A stretch of 64,000 nt of DNA from Craspedostauros australis (taxonomy: Eukaryota > Bacillariophyta > Bacillariophyceae > Mastogloiales > Achnanthaceae): assembly GCA_026770025.1 (NCBI GenBank), contig JAMXDE010000004.1, positions 2,963,501-3,027,500 on the forward strand, read 5' to 3'. The translations under genes were made by a program, and so were the position numbers. Below the pieces are notes generated by a model. It searched no databases. It worked only from the letters and a program-made list of their open reading frames with translations, and was not told where the DNA came from. Below, piece by piece: positions 19,435 through 31,839 of the stretch; the stretch's first letter is position 1, and each line of letters begins with the position of its first letter.

Positions 19435-22400
19435 CAAATGCGCTACCCACGCAACAACATCGTATACCACTATTGAAAAATTCAGTAGATTGATTTGGGA
19501 GAAAATCGGGGAACCAGAAATTGGACACAAAGGACCCAAGACAAACAAGGAGTTGGCACGGCACAACTCCAGGTTGCGGCTCTCACGCTCCTGTGCAAGC
19601 CAGAGTGGGTATGATGCTGCTGTCGTACACTGTCCAGTGTATGAGCATACCTATCATTCAATGATAAGAATCTAATCAGTGAATTGCTAGAGTAGGCACA
19701 AGGTGGGCACCTGCAGCATTGCCACAGAATGCTACGTGGACACCATCGCTGCTGACACCAAGCGGCATGCCGAATGGAATAAGATTCTTGAATGATCGAT
19801 CCCAAATTCTCTGCTCTAAGTACAATGCAATCTCCATGATGCTGGTAACATTGTCTGGTACAACTGGACTGACTCCAAGAGCAAATGTGCTGACTTCTGC
19901 CCATGAGCTAATTGGTGACTTGCGCCATTCCCTTTCACAGTTGCGTGTAGCAATTTGTGGCTGCACGTACCGGCGTTTGCTCCGCGTATCTGCACCATGT
20001 CCTGCGATGGTACCAATACGGCGACTATGGTTCGTCGCCAAGTGTGTCGATACGGTATCCTTGGGATGATCACAGCTCGCTCCATCCATCCATTCGTCAA
20101 TCTATCCAATACGTATGGTACTGGTATTAGTAGCGTGTCATGTCATGTCGTGTCGTATCGGAAAGTCACGAATGTAGTCTGGAGTGTGCGCGATTTGTCG
20201 CTCGACTTGTGAATCGGGATGCGCAGTTCTCTTGCAAATGGACACCAGTTCTCGGCGCAGAGCAGTGGCTCACATTTTGCTCTCACGCAAACACAAGTCA
20301 ATCGCGGCGAGAGGACGAGCATACGCCATCAATTCGAAAATGTTTGTGCTTGCGAGGAAATCGGAACAAGCTCTCAGCCTCATCCATACTACCTCATCCA
20401 TTAGTATGGTACTATTGTTTCATTGCTCAGAACATCCCATCCATCTACGCCAACGCTTTCCGTACAGACGATCACCACCAGCTTCTTGTCCGTCACTCAT
20501 CCAACAACCGCTGGGGGAGACAACAAATCGCATCCGCCTGTGCAACAGCGTTCACCAATCATCAACCGCCGGTGCCATTCATGTTTGGCGCTGGCTGTTG
20601 CTTGCTCTGTGACCACCCAGACTGCCACGAACGGCCCCAGCAGACAACGGAGAATGATGACGATCAGCGAGAGCGAGTGATGATACCAAATCCATGGGCG
20701 CAAAAAAAAAAAATCGCACGCGCATGTCAGTATCGATGTCGTCGCCAGGAGCAAAAATGGAACTGTGGTTCCACAGCACCAAGAGGAATTGTTATTCGAA
20801 GCAACGCCGCTGTCAAATCAATTCAAATACCCTAAACTCAATCCACAATATGGGGTCCAAACGGTCAGCACATAGTTGTTGTTCCTTGTCTTTGATCCAC
20901 GCCAACTCTGGAGACGATAACGCACCATGGAACTGATCGTCATACCTATCTCATGAGGGTAACAATGCTGACAATCCTCGCACTCCAAGTCTGCCTGCGC
21001 CGCTGACCACCAAGCGCGCCTTGTGGATGCAACACCATCGTTGACGGTTGGAATTGACGGTGGAATGTTGATTCTGCGGAAGTCAGCCGATCCATCACAA
21101 GATCTAACCTCATCAGCCTCCGATGGGCGAATAATACAAATGTGGGCATGTACAATAAAAACACAGATGTATTATATGATCTCCTGCTGTACTCCCCTTC
21201 TTGTGTTCAGTGCGGTACATCATTCTGTTCTCGCAGAGCCACTCCGCAGTTTTGTGGCCCACCAGAACCGATTCTTCTGGGAACGCGTATCGACAGGCAC
21301 AAAGCAGTCCACAATTCGCGAGCGCAGTATCTGATTTGGTTTTGTTCCACGCATGTTTCTAACAAAACACCACATCTCACGTCTGTCTGTCCACCGACAT
21401 TTGAAAAAGTACAGAGCGATTCTTTGGGTGCGACATGGAAAAGAACCAGGAAAAGGAATGAAACATGATCCAGGAAAGAGCAAAATGAACTCACAAACTT
21501 CCACAACAACAACAACAAGACACCGAAATCCTGTCTGAGAGGCGCAACGCGCGGCGACTCGGCAACTCAGCAACTCGAGAAGAGCACAGCAGCGTACATC
21601 AGGAATGTGCTGTAGTTTCCACCGGTCAACTTTGATTCGCAGGATGGGAACGTCATCCTCCTGCACCTATCTTGTCACAGAGTCTCGTGCCCCTTGTATG
21701 AAATGAGAGACCACACGTGGAACGCGCGAGATCATGGTGCAACGAACCCGGCAGTGATCACAGTTCCCGCGCTCACGAAGTACTACCAGCATCAGCAAAG
21801 GCAAAAGTAACATCCCACTATACCTGGTGGAATATGCTGATAGCTCTGCACCTTCATCCCATCCTAATGTCGTACGTACAGCGCAGTGCACGTACGTACC
21901 ATCGCATTCTGATGCAGTTTTTCTCCTCCACACCTGTTCCAAGTCCACTGCGAGAAACTGCGTGCAATCAATTGGGGCCAAAAACAGCCGAAATGTTGAT
22001 CCGTTCGCACGACTGTAGACACGTCTGAGTTCAGCTTCGAGTGCCTTGCTGTGAGTCCGTCTCAGAGAGGAAAAAAGGACATTTTCGCCGCTCGCCGACG
22101 TCCAACTTGAAGACAATGACGAGTCGCATCCATGTCCGATCGAAAGCTAAAAACCTAAAGCACGGGCTACTGTGGGGAATTTCTCAACTCAAGCCCTCAT
22201 AACTTATAAAATATAAAGTGTAGCAATTCTAGGAAAGTCAATCCGTCACTTTCTCATACAGAGGAACATCATATTAAATTTATAGGGAAATCTGAGAGGA
22301 CTTCCCGAGAAAGGTGTACTATTTTCGCTCAGGCGGGTCTTATACGCAAATGGTCGCGAATGTGCTCTCGCGCCTGTCGCGTGAGCGCTCTTTGATATCT

Positions 22401-25400
22401 TTCGAGGAAAGACGATGGAGACAGGAGCCAGGGACTGGTTGGAGTCGACGCAACGGATCACACCAGAGAAACACCGCCCGATGCTCACCGCATCGAGAAC
22501 TTCCATGAGTTCTACCACGATCCATCACATCCCAACGTCGCCCACATGCACGCTGTCCGACTAACGGGCACAAATAAGATGCCAAAGTCCCCTCGTGAAG
22601 AAACGGTGATACCCATCACAAGGTGGCGGTTTCGTGCTTTCACATCATTCTGATTCGAGCTCCTTTTGTCGCAGGAGAACCGACACCTCTCATCGAAAAG
22701 TTCGTCCCGACATTTTGTTCTCAGGATCGATGGACGATTGATCCCCACCCACCAACCGATTGGAGACGTTGCCTAATCCGCCGGAGCCATCATACGTACG
22801 CAGTGGATCTTGTGCACACATTCTTTTGCTTCACCTCAGCCGGGGGCTTTCCCACATCTGTCAAGATGGGCTACTAGATCGTAATGGTGCACGAAGGACA
22901 CTCTGATCTTGTCTAATCTATGTTTGGTGTGATAGCCTGCGAGCAAGGAGGAGAATCAGTCAATCACGAGTTCCAGTCATGTGTTGATATACCTTATCAC
23001 GAACAGACAGCATCCTCACAATTTGGGCCCAAACCAAAACAACAATCAAATCATGCCGCTGCGTCTACCTTTGTGCGCCACTTCCACACCCTCTCGCTCG
23101 CTCCCCCACACACGGGCACGGACGCGCGGAGATGCACAGCGTTCTTCCTCTTCCTCCTGTTTTTGGTGCGGCATCACATCCCCTGTGCGATAGCGATGCA
23201 TAAATGGCGGAAAGCGGGCGTGGCCGTGGGTATGGCCGGTGAAAGTTGCAAGCTCGCGATTCTGCCATGCTCTGGAGCATTCGCGCGACTGCGATGCGAT
23301 ACAACACATCGTATTCACGATGCTGTTCTCCGCCTGGCTTGCTCTTGTGCCCGTAGGCAAGATCAAAAGTGAGGGCGGTTCTTGGGCGTTTCGTTCTCCT
23401 TTGGCCACATCAACCTGGGGTACTTCTTGCATGGTGGCGCTCTGATCCCTGATTGCAACTAGTACTGTAACTGCGGCTTTGATTGCACCTGTGGCCGTGA
23501 TTGTGGTAGTGGTTGAATCGAATGCCGGCGCCACAAAGGCTATGCGTCCTTTCCATGACGCCCTCTCCCTGGCGAAGATCGCCCAGGGCCAATCGCCCGT
23601 CGACTCCGCGCCAATGCTCATCACAGTTCACCACCGCTGTGCCCTGAGCGTCGTTGTGGGAACCGCGCTTCGGCGTCGGCCCACCAGTTTTAGCAAGAGT
23701 CAACTGCATTCCATTCGACAATCCACCAGCACACATGTACGGGTATGTATGTACCCATGGGTGCGTCATTGCAGAGGGGACGAGTTTGTGTGGCAATGCT
23801 GTTCGCTCATCCATTCACAATGAAGCGCATACCCAACGGCATCAACCTCTCTGATGCATCACCTGCCTTGTCAACCTCACCTCTGGGCTGCAATCCTCTC
23901 GTGCTGGTATAAACCTACGGGGGCGGACAGGCCTGTCGCTCATTTGGTTGCGTTCCCTGTTGTGAAAACCACCTTCGTTCCGAATCACCATCTGAGCAGC
24001 AGAGCACACCTCATGGTGCTCGAGCAGCCCGCAACACTCAGCCATCGTCCTTCGGTTTGGTCTTGTTTCGCACCCATGACGGCGCTTCGTCCCACGACTG
24101 CGAACGAAGGGTTCGACTCGCTCCAACCAAGCAACAGTTCTTGATGGAGGTGGAAACGGGAGAGCGCGAAGCGAATTGGAGCCTTTCAGCACTCTGCTCC
24201 CCACGGGCTATTCGCGTGGCGTAGCGCAATGCAATGCTAGGCAAGGCAAGCGATGTGAGATGATGGGCGGGGCAGTGCGTCAGCAATGCCATTGCCGCAA
24301 GCGAAGCAGAGAGAGACAACAGAAGCCCGTCCACTCCGTCAACAACAGCCGAAGATGTGCTCAATAGCAGATGCTTCTTCGCCGGTCCATCAGGACAAAG
24401 ATGGTGATGTTCACCTTGCATGCTACTGAATGACAGTAAAAAGTAGCGCCAAAAATGTCAAGGATTCAGTTCCTCACCGCATCTGGATTCATCGCAGCGC
24501 CCACTTCGCCCTGAGCGGTTCCCTCACTCTCACCCTCGCCATTGTGGCAGTTGCAATCGTTGCCATCATTCGTGCGCTGCCCCGTTCACTGTTCCGCAAC
24601 TATGCTGCCTCTTCACAGAGAGTTGACACGTTCACAGAGTGTGATCCGACACATCACAAAGCAACCAAACAGGGAGCCCAAGAAGTGTTGGTGCTAATTG
24701 TCCCCTCCGACGAGGGCCACATGTTGGTTGACGGCAACCACCAATGACAAAGTAGCACGTCCGCTGCCTGGCCGATTCACTGCCACACAGGCAATGCAAT
24801 TAGCCTACGAGCAGCAAGGCAACCCAACCACCCTCCGGGAACCTCCTGACATACATCATCAATGATCCATCAGCCCATCAATCAATCAACGACGAAGAAT
24901 CCTTGCGGTTGAAGCAACGCAATACCTATGGCACGGTGGGTTGGCGATGTTATTGCGATGCAAGGATCGTGAATCGTGGTTGTGGTTGGATTCTGCTCAT
25001 CAACGCCCGTTGCCTTGCCGTATTTTGTCTCGTTCTTGTCCGTGTTGACATTTTCGGCGACATTCAACTTGACCGATGAAAAAACGGGATCGTCGCGAGG
25101 GAGCCGTGTGGTGGTGACTTGTGGTGACGATAAAAACAAAAACAACGATACTATTTGCAAACGGTAGCAGTGAACAAATCAATCACGAGTCTGGGATGGA
25201 ACGACAAAATATCACCGCCGTTTGTACCCACAATGTGATGGATGCGCTTGTCCACTCTTATTTGTTGAAGCAGGTCGCAAGAGCGTGGGTCCGGTGTGCG
25301 GATTCCCTTCTCATGTTGGGCATAACCAACGGGCTCTGCCTGAGAGTACGCTTTTTGATGCTGGTTTGCCAAGGCTTCCGTTGCGTTCTGCTCTTTTTTA

Positions 25401-26620
25401 CGTGTGATTGAATGCTGGCGAAGATGTTTCCGTGACTGCCGCTGTGACTGTGATTGTGAGTGGCATTGATGTCCTTGGGAGTGATGCGTACTTTTGGTGG
25501 TGCCAGCCAACCGTCGCTGTTGCGAATGTGATACCCGTTCTGCAACGCGTGTGGTGAACGGTTCAATTTGTGATCGCCCCAGTGGTGTGTTGTTCCGCAG
25601 AAGGCTTATGGATGTTGAGGCTGCTGGCGCGAAAAAACACCAGCGAATGGCACAATTTGTCTGATGGCTGGCAGGACAGTGCGTGTTTTGGCACAGATTC
25701 GTTGGAACGAGCCGGCCGAGCCGCGCTCGGGAACGGAGTTGATACCTGCGGCTTAAACAGTGGGAACATGACACGAAGCTTGGCGGCAACGCGGAAAACT
25801 GCACAAATCGCTAGATACGCAAAACAGACGAAGTGTGGCAGAGCTGAACACACACATGCAAACGCGTGGAAAAGCAAAGATGTGCAAACAAACAGGTAAA
25901 CAGACTGAGACAGATAGCAGTACCATACACACAATCGTGCAACTTTGGGCCAAACTCCATCACAGGGCAGAGGGCGCAGACAACAAGGGCAACGCGACTC
26001 ATGTGCTCCAACAGTATTTGCTGCACGTTTCGGTGGTCCGCAAAAGCCCAAGCAGCATCAGCACAGGGGGTAACATCACGAGAGGAAGGCACCAGCACAC
26101 GGTACGGCACAGCAACACAAGCAAGGTTGTCATGACTTGAGCACCGTTCATCACGCATCGCCATTCACACCATCGACCTCCAACCATCACATCACAAACT
26201 TGTTTGTTTGTCTGGAGTCGCCGCGAAGCATTGTGAAGGCAACCATCAGCACTTCAAGTACAGTTCCCCTTGCTACCGGATGCCACATCCTCAACAACAC
26301 TACCACATACTGCACTACCATTCACCACACTCACAATCACACTCACAATCACACTCGCAATCACAATCCACCAGACACAGACACAACGAATACAATCACA
26401 ACACAATCACAACGCAAGGACAGAACAATCTACTCGTCCTCTCCCTACGAACCAGCATAGTGGCAATCCAGGAGATCCAGCCACCTTCGCATAAAACGAG
26501 AAAGAGAGATTGCGATACTTTAAAGCAGCTGCGACATATTGTACGCACCACTAATACAGTACGAACGTAAGGAAGCGAGGAAACAAGGAAGCGCAGGCAC
26601 TGCCAGCAGAACCTGCAACG
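19435..26620. other. 7-kb gene-poor interval
   Basis: No recognisable gene was found. The best open frames (19676-20089 minus, 137 aa; 20140-20835 plus, 231 aa; 23046-23624 minus, 192 aa; 25151-25804 minus, 217 aa) lack motifs, and most overlap equally long frames on the other strand. The minus frame at 19676-20089 has the most protein-like composition. A frame at 24430-24747 would encode one hydrophobic helix. One copy of the dispersed repeat lies at 22188-22339. Simple cac/caat-rich sequence at about 26290-26420 probably belongs to the 5' region of the next gene. Confidence 0.5.
22188..22339 (-). repeat. dispersed diverged repeat, copy 2
   Basis: Inverted relative to the copy at 1408-1560. 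The right 40 bases are nearly identical after reverse complementing (one clear substitution, gagc for gagt). The remainder is recognisable only by ordered short matches. Neither copy encodes anything evident. Confidence 0.5.
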
Positions 26621-29332
26621 ATGACATCCACGAAAGGAGGCCCAGCGTCAGCCGCAATGGTGGATACTGCATTCCATTCCCCACTGTCCGATGCCCACTG
26701 CGGCAGAACGACTCCCTCGACAGTTTCATCGTCGACGCAGACGCCTTCATCATCCATGTCCTCTCTGTCATCATCCGTAATGCATTTGCCATTGACGTCC
26801 GCCATGTCACCAACACAAACACCAGCATCAGCGCCATCAGCAATGCAAGCGTCCAAGTCCCATCAACAGACGAAGCGCAAGCGCAGAGCACCAGGAATGC
26901 ACCAACGGCTGGTGGGTGGAAGGCTGCTCACTGGGAAGGACTTCGATCAGTACTGCGAACGACGGGGGCTGTGCCAAATGTGCGGGGTCCAGCAGACGCA
27001 TGAGCCATCCAAGTTCCATCGGCTGCGCTGGGGACGCAAGCATTGGAAGCCAAGGACCGTCCTCAGCGATGATGGCGAGTACATCGTCTACAAGGGATAC
27101 TGCACGCAACCAACCTGCTACACCTTGGAGCAGGCCAAGCTCCTCCTGCAGGAGATAGGGGAAGAGGATTGCACCATCAATACCAATACCGGCGCCAACA
27201 AGAGCAGCAGTTCCCATCGCGATCGTTCCGGCCATGATAGCACCCATGATGCCAACAGGAGCAGCCACAACGCAATGATCGATGTTCACATTCCCGCGTT
27301 GTATCCAGCAGGCGCAGAAGAGTCAGCACCATCGCCGTCGTCGTCATCCACGGATGGTTCCAATGACTCCAGCAACCACGCACATCGCCAGCACTCGGTG
27401 CGACGACAGAGCTCGCAGCACGATCGCAACTACGGCGATGGTACATCGAGATCGTCGCTCCACCTTGGTCAGCGAAGAACTTCTTCCGCAAGCGATCATT
27501 CGCGTCCCACCCGCAGTTACTCAGCTGGAGGGGCGCACGGTAAGGGCCACAACATTACCACTTCCAGCGCCGCAACCACCAATCACAACGCCTACAATGG
27601 CAATAACAGCAACAGCAGCCATCATCACAGTCAACACAGCAGCCACAGCCGCAGCGCCCTCAGCGACTTCAACCAAAGCTGCAACGGCAACAATGACAGT
27701 TTCGGCCACCTCTCCATCACCTTCGACGAACCCACCGCAATCGAGGGAAGCAACAATGGTGGCTGCGCCGGCGGCAGCGTCGGCCATCACACGATGACCA
27801 CGGCCACCAGCAGCTCCGTGGGCACAGGCTACAGGACGGGCAGATCCGGCAGCACACGCGGAACCCACGGCCGTCCACCCACGGGATCGACATCGATCAA
27901 CCCCCACCGCAGTCCCCACACGCTGGACCTCACTGGCCGCAAGATCGACGAGTACGACATCCAGGTCCTCGTCCACAGCCAGCTGCGCGGCATCAAGACG
28001 CTCATTTTGGATCGTTGCGATTTGGGAGATGAGGGCGTTGTCGCGCTCGTCCGGTGGCTGGTGCAGTTCCCACCCGCGACCCTCAAGGTGCTCTGCCTGC
28101 GATGGAATCACATCGGTCCGCTCGGTGCCAAGGCCATCAGTCTGCTCCTCGCAGAATCGGCCGCCAAGTCGCTCAAAGTGCTGCGGTTGTCTCACAACGA
28201 TCTGGGCGACGAAGGCGTCTCCTACATCTTCCAGGCGCTGCAGTTTTCGGATCTGTGCCACATCACCGAGGTCAGCCTCAGCTTCAACGACATCGGTCCC
28301 GAGGGTGCGTCCCTCATGGCCACCAGCCTCACCGAGATCCCAACCCTCTCCATTCTGTCGCTCGATCACAACGTGCTGGGCGATCAGGGCGTTCAAGCGC
28401 TGAGCACCATCATGTCCTCCAACCCAGGCGTTTCCACCCTCGCCTCCATCAGCGTCAGCCAGAACAACGTGCGTGACGCAGGAGCCGTTGCGCTGGGAGA
28501 ATGGATGGCATCCTCCAAGACGCTGAAGAAGGTCATCGTGCGCGGCAATCGCATCAGCGACGAAGGCGCCACCGCTTTGCTCTGCGGCCTGGTCAGCAAC
28601 GGCAATCGTCAGACATCAGACGACGAAGCGGCGGACGATGTGAAACCCATTCTGCTTGGTCTTGAGACTAACCCAGTCACTGACAAATCGTTGTTCCAGC
28701 AGGTCCAGGCGTGGAACAAGACAGTCGCACCGGTTACACCTCAAACAACCACCATCCGACCCAGAACACGGCAGCAACACGCAGGTCCGCAGCGACGTTC
28801 GCTGTCACCGGCTCTCGACCATTCACGAGCGCCTCTGCGTTCGCCACAACGCCAAAGATCGCTGTCGCAGCCACGTCCACGACCTTCGCCGCAGCCATTG
28901 ACGTCGCCAGTGACTGCGTCGAGCCGCGCACGCTCTTCTTGGCCTGCATCGATGCCCCTGGGCTTCCCAGCGCCGCCTGATCTTGTGCAGATGGAAGTGC
29001 CAAGCAGGGCGGACTGCAGTTCTCACGACAACAGCCCGAGACGCGTCCCGGACGAGGACATGCAAGGACGCTACATCCATCGCCAATGCGCGTCGCCGGA
29101 TCTGGTGGAGTCGGACCTGGGCGATTCGGATCCTGCCCTTCCAGCCGTGGAATCCGAGCTGCTGCTCGCTATTCCGTACGAGAATGAAACCGAAGATTTC
29201 GAACGATCGTCGTCGAGCTTCTACCAGTCCGCTTCCGAGATGTTGAGAGGTATGGACGATTCGTTGCACTTGAGTGATTTCCTGGCGGCATCATCCAGTC
29301 GCCATCACACTCCCACGGAGCTTTGTCGTTGA
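26621..29332 (+). CDS. Cys/His-motif and ribonuclease-inhibitor-type LRR protein
   Basis: 903 residues, single exon. The Ser/Thr-rich N-terminus contains a basic patch (KRKRR near 85-90, a possible nuclear signal). Residues 112-166 form a compact Cys/His module (C112, C118, C121, H127, C161, C166) with RTVLSDDGEYIVYKGYC between the metal-ligand candidates; it may bind zinc. After a Ser/His/Asn-rich linker, about residues 430-640 hold six or seven leucine-rich repeats of the ribonuclease-inhibitor type (LKVLRLSHNDLGDEG, ISVSQNNVRDAGA). Such repeats form a curved protein-binding surface. The C-terminal tail is Ser/Arg/Pro-rich, then acidic. No membrane segment or nucleotide-binding domain is seen, so this is not an NLR. 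The binding partner is unknown. The LRR call is firm; the zinc module is inferred. Confidence 0.85.
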   Translation: MTSTKGGPASAAMVDTAFHSPLSDAHCGRTTPSTVSSSTQTPSSSMSSLSSSVMHLPLTSAMSPTQTPASAPSAMQASKSHQQTKRKRRAPGMHQRLVGGRLLTGKDFDQYCERRGLCQMCGVQQTHEPSKFHRLRWGRKHWKPRTVLSDDGEYIVYKGYCTQPTCYTLEQAKLLLQEIGEEDCTINTNTGANKSSSSHRDRSGHDSTHDANRSSHNAMIDVHIPALYPAGAEESAPSPSSSSTDGSNDSSNHAHRQHSVRRQSSQHDRNYGDGTSRSSLHLGQRRTSSASDHSRPTRSYSAGGAHGKGHNITTSSAATTNHNAYNGNNSNSSHHHSQHSSHSRSALSDFNQSCNGNNDSFGHLSITFDEPTAIEGSNNGGCAGGSVGHHTMTTATSSSVGTGYRTGRSGSTRGTHGRPPTGSTSINPHRSPHTLDLTGRKIDEYDIQVLVHSQLRGIKTLILDRCDLGDEGVVALVRWLVQFPPATLKVLCLRWNHIGPLGAKAISLLLAESAAKSLKVLRLSHNDLGDEGVSYIFQALQFSDLCHITEVSLSFNDIGPEGASLMATSLTEIPTLSILSLDHNVLGDQGVQALSTIMSSNPGVSTLASISVSQNNVRDAGAVALGEWMASSKTLKKVIVRGNRISDEGATALLCGLVSNGNRQTSDDEAADDVKPILLGLETNPVTDKSLFQQVQAWNKTVAPVTPQTTTIRPRTRQQHAGPQRRSLSPALDHSRAPLRSPQRQRSLSQPRPRPSPQPLTSPVTASSRARSSWPASMPLGFPAPPDLVQMEVPSRADCSSHDNSPRRVPDEDMQGRYIHRQCASPDLVESDLGDSDPALPAVESELLLAIPYENETEDFERSSSSFYQSASEMLRGMDDSLHLSDFLAASSSRHHTPTELCR

Positions 29333-29567
29333 TCTCAACTACACAGGCAACATGGCGAGATAGATGAGGTAGAACACAGCATTGCAAGCACGTTATCTAG
29401 GATTATCACAATGTCATGCTCCAACACTCTATTCTCAAAGACTGCGTTAGCCAAAAAAGTGGAATAGCTATGCTCGATGGTATTGTATTGATATGCTACA
29501 ATACGGTATGTTGCATCATCATACATCATCATGGCATGTCTCGTAGCAATAGTAGTCGGTCTGCACC
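29333..29567. other. short convergent intergenic region
   Basis: Shared 3' region of the LRR gene (plus) and the CPBP protease gene (minus). AT-rich; no gene or repeat seen. Confidence 0.6.
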
Positions 29568-30485
29568 CTAGCTACTCTTCTCCTCTTTCTCCTCCGGATC
29601 CCCCGGCCCTCTCCATTCGGCAATCTCCAACTGCTCTTGCGGCGACAGCTTACTGACGGTATAATGCGCATACATGAGCGCCGCGACATCGTACAACCCG
29701 TGCGTCAGAATGGGCACGACCAGATTGTCGGCCGCAAGATAGAGCCACCCAAAGTAGAGACTGGCCAACGTCGCGAGCACGGCGTACAATGGCGTCACGG
29801 CATGCAGCAATCCAAACAGCACGCTGGTCCATCCCACGGCCGCGAACGAGGCACCCAGCTCGTATTGCAGAACGCCGCGAAACAGCATCTCCTCACCAAA
29901 GCCGGCCGCCATGCCCAACGCCGTCGACGCCAGCAACGCCGTGCGCGGTTTCCATCGCGTGCCCAACACGGCCATGACGCTGCGTTGCGTCGCCATCGTG
30001 ACTTGTTGCAAGGCGGGCACGTGTGGTTCGACCTTGTCCAGTACGAAGGCCAGAAGGCCCAACGGCAACGTGCAGACGACGCCCTGCAGGACGGCGCTGG
30101 CCGTGAGCTGGATGTTGGGGCCGAAGCCAAAGTTGGGCGTGTGCAAGACCGCGGCCAAGGCGACGGCGACGCCGATCAAGGCGGATTGGCCGGCGATGAG
30201 GCCGACGGTGGTTCGGAGGTCGAAGGTGTCGCTGTTGGCAGGGCCGTCGGCGGATTCGGCCGACAGAGCTGTTCGTTGGTGCGCGAACGCGGTGTTTGGC
30301 AATGTGGATGGGCCGTGGATGAATGGGTTGCTAATGCCAATGTTAATGCCATTTCTGTTCACGCTGCCCTTGGCACTGCTGAGACTGCTGAATGTGCGAA
30401 TGCCGCTGCTGGTGAAGCCTGCAATGCCTTGGCAATGCAAGGCCAGAAGCAATGATGCCTTTGCGATGCGGGAGATGCCCATCAT
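29568..30485 (-). CDS. CPBP-family intramembrane metalloprotease, probably plastid
   Basis: 305 residues. The CPBP (Abi/CAAX type-II) motifs are complete: EE198-199xxxR203 in FGEEMLFRG, FxxxH224-228 in FGLLHAV, and H262xxxD266 in HGLYD, set among several hydrophobic helices. These residues hold the catalytic metal inside the membrane. The N-terminus is a hydrophobic signal (residues 8-22) followed by GIAG-FTSS, a Phe at the predicted cleavage point. Next comes a Ser/Arg-rich stretch, as expected for the diatom bipartite plastid presequence. In plants this family includes plastid members. The substrate is unknown. The tail is strongly charged (EEKEEK). The family is confident; localisation is inferred from the presequence. 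Confidence 0.88.
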   Translation of the reverse strand: MMGISRIAKASLLLALHCQGIAGFTSSGIRTFSSLSSAKGSVNRNGINIGISNPFIHGPSTLPNTAFAHQRTALSAESADGPANSDTFDLRTTVGLIAGQSALIGVAVALAAVLHTPNFGFGPNIQLTASAVLQGVVCTLPLGLLAFVLDKVEPHVPALQQVTMATQRSVMAVLGTRWKPRTALLASTALGMAAGFGEEMLFRGVLQYELGASFAAVGWTSVLFGLLHAVTPLYAVLATLASLYFGWLYLAADNLVVPILTHGLYDVAALMYAHYTVSKLSPQEQLEIAEWRGPGDPEEKEEKSS

Positions 30486-31839
30486 GTTGTGCAGATCGTA
30501 GTTGCGAGGTATGAGTACAAGTGACAGCTTTCGTATGGCGTACTATTATGTTATAATATGATATGATAAAATACAATAATAAATAGGATATAATATGAGA
30601 GTATATGTTCTATTCTCGAGAATGTGTGGAAGAACAGGGCATGGGTTGTGCTCTACTTCAGGGTATGATCATCTTGCTCCCTCTTGTCCTTTCCAATCAC
30701 CGTGGTACCGTGCGAGCCACTCGATCATTGCGGTTGTTGCGACGATCGAGACGGAAGGCATCGGCATCGTTCCTTCTCCTTTTCCCGAATTTTGCAATCA
30801 GCTCTATCCATTCACGAACCAGTCACTGACGCTTCGGATTTGTCTGACGTGTATCAATGGAATCCGTGAATCAAGCTGTGTGACCATCTCGCGAACGAAA
30901 ATGATTGGCTCGCTGCCTTTCATGTGCAAGCCATGACAAAAGGGTTCTAATTGGTCAATTCGAAGAAAGCGCGCCACGGTGTTGCGAGAAAGTTAGAAGG
31001 TCTCTGCAGTACTGCCTCTACGTGTTGTACGTGACAGGATGCGAGCGATGTGATGTCGCGTTTGGAGCTGGCCCGTCGCCAATCCACACAGCTTTCTCAT
31101 TCACTTTTTTCGTTCGCACCTCCACCAGTTCGCATCGTATCGTATCACATCACACAACGCATGAGGCAAGAAAACTGAGCCGAGTACCGCAGTTGAAACA
31201 GACATGGCAACCATCACAACGCTGCACAACACACCACAGCACCACACAACACAACACTATCGCCAGATCGCTGTGTCAACACACTATACCAGAGAACCAA
31301 GCACACACGCATTCATCCATCACTTTGGTTGCCATCCATCAAATCACTCATCATCATCACCATCACTGTCATCCCCATTGTCAAAGTAGGAAGACCATCA
31401 TCGACAACAACCGCAACATCGACAATCGAACAAGAGACGAAAAACGAGAGCCGCAAGATACCAAGACTGCGCTGACGCAAACAGAGATCGGATTTGTTGT
31501 GTGTGCTTCTCGTGTGTGACCCTGGCCATCTGTGTGTGTGGGACACTTCATCCATCCAGCCATCCATCGGCGTTTGCGGCGACAACACCAAAGTGAACCA
31601 AACAGTTGGAAGCATCTTTTGGGCGACCATCCTTCCATCCCAACAACAACAAGACAGCAACGGTACAGCGACTGTTGCGTGTCAGGAAACCACTTTACCA
31701 CAATACTTGGAACTGAAACTTCGAACCACCCCAAGGCCGACAATCACAGTGGCGCAGAGCAAACACTGCTCCCACACTTCAAGGCACATTCAGAAGCAAG
31801 CACCAATCACGGCACACTCTCAACAAACGACAAACGACA
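30486..31839. other. intergenic between divergent genes
   Basis: This 1.35-kb interval separates the minus-strand CPBP gene from the plus-strand 234-aa gene and must hold both promoters. Its frames are low-complexity (His/Thr/Gln-rich from cac/aca repeats at about 31200-31440). No gene is supported. Confidence 0.5.

Noticed and set aside
24040..24130. ggttcgactcg resembling a tRNA B box
   Set aside because: No matching A box or cloverleaf upstream.
25240..25330. Possible tRNA, prompted by the IRTPDPRS-like peptide that often arises from translated tRNA genes
   Set aside because: I could not build an acceptor stem or find an A box and a T-loop GTTCGA-type B box in register.
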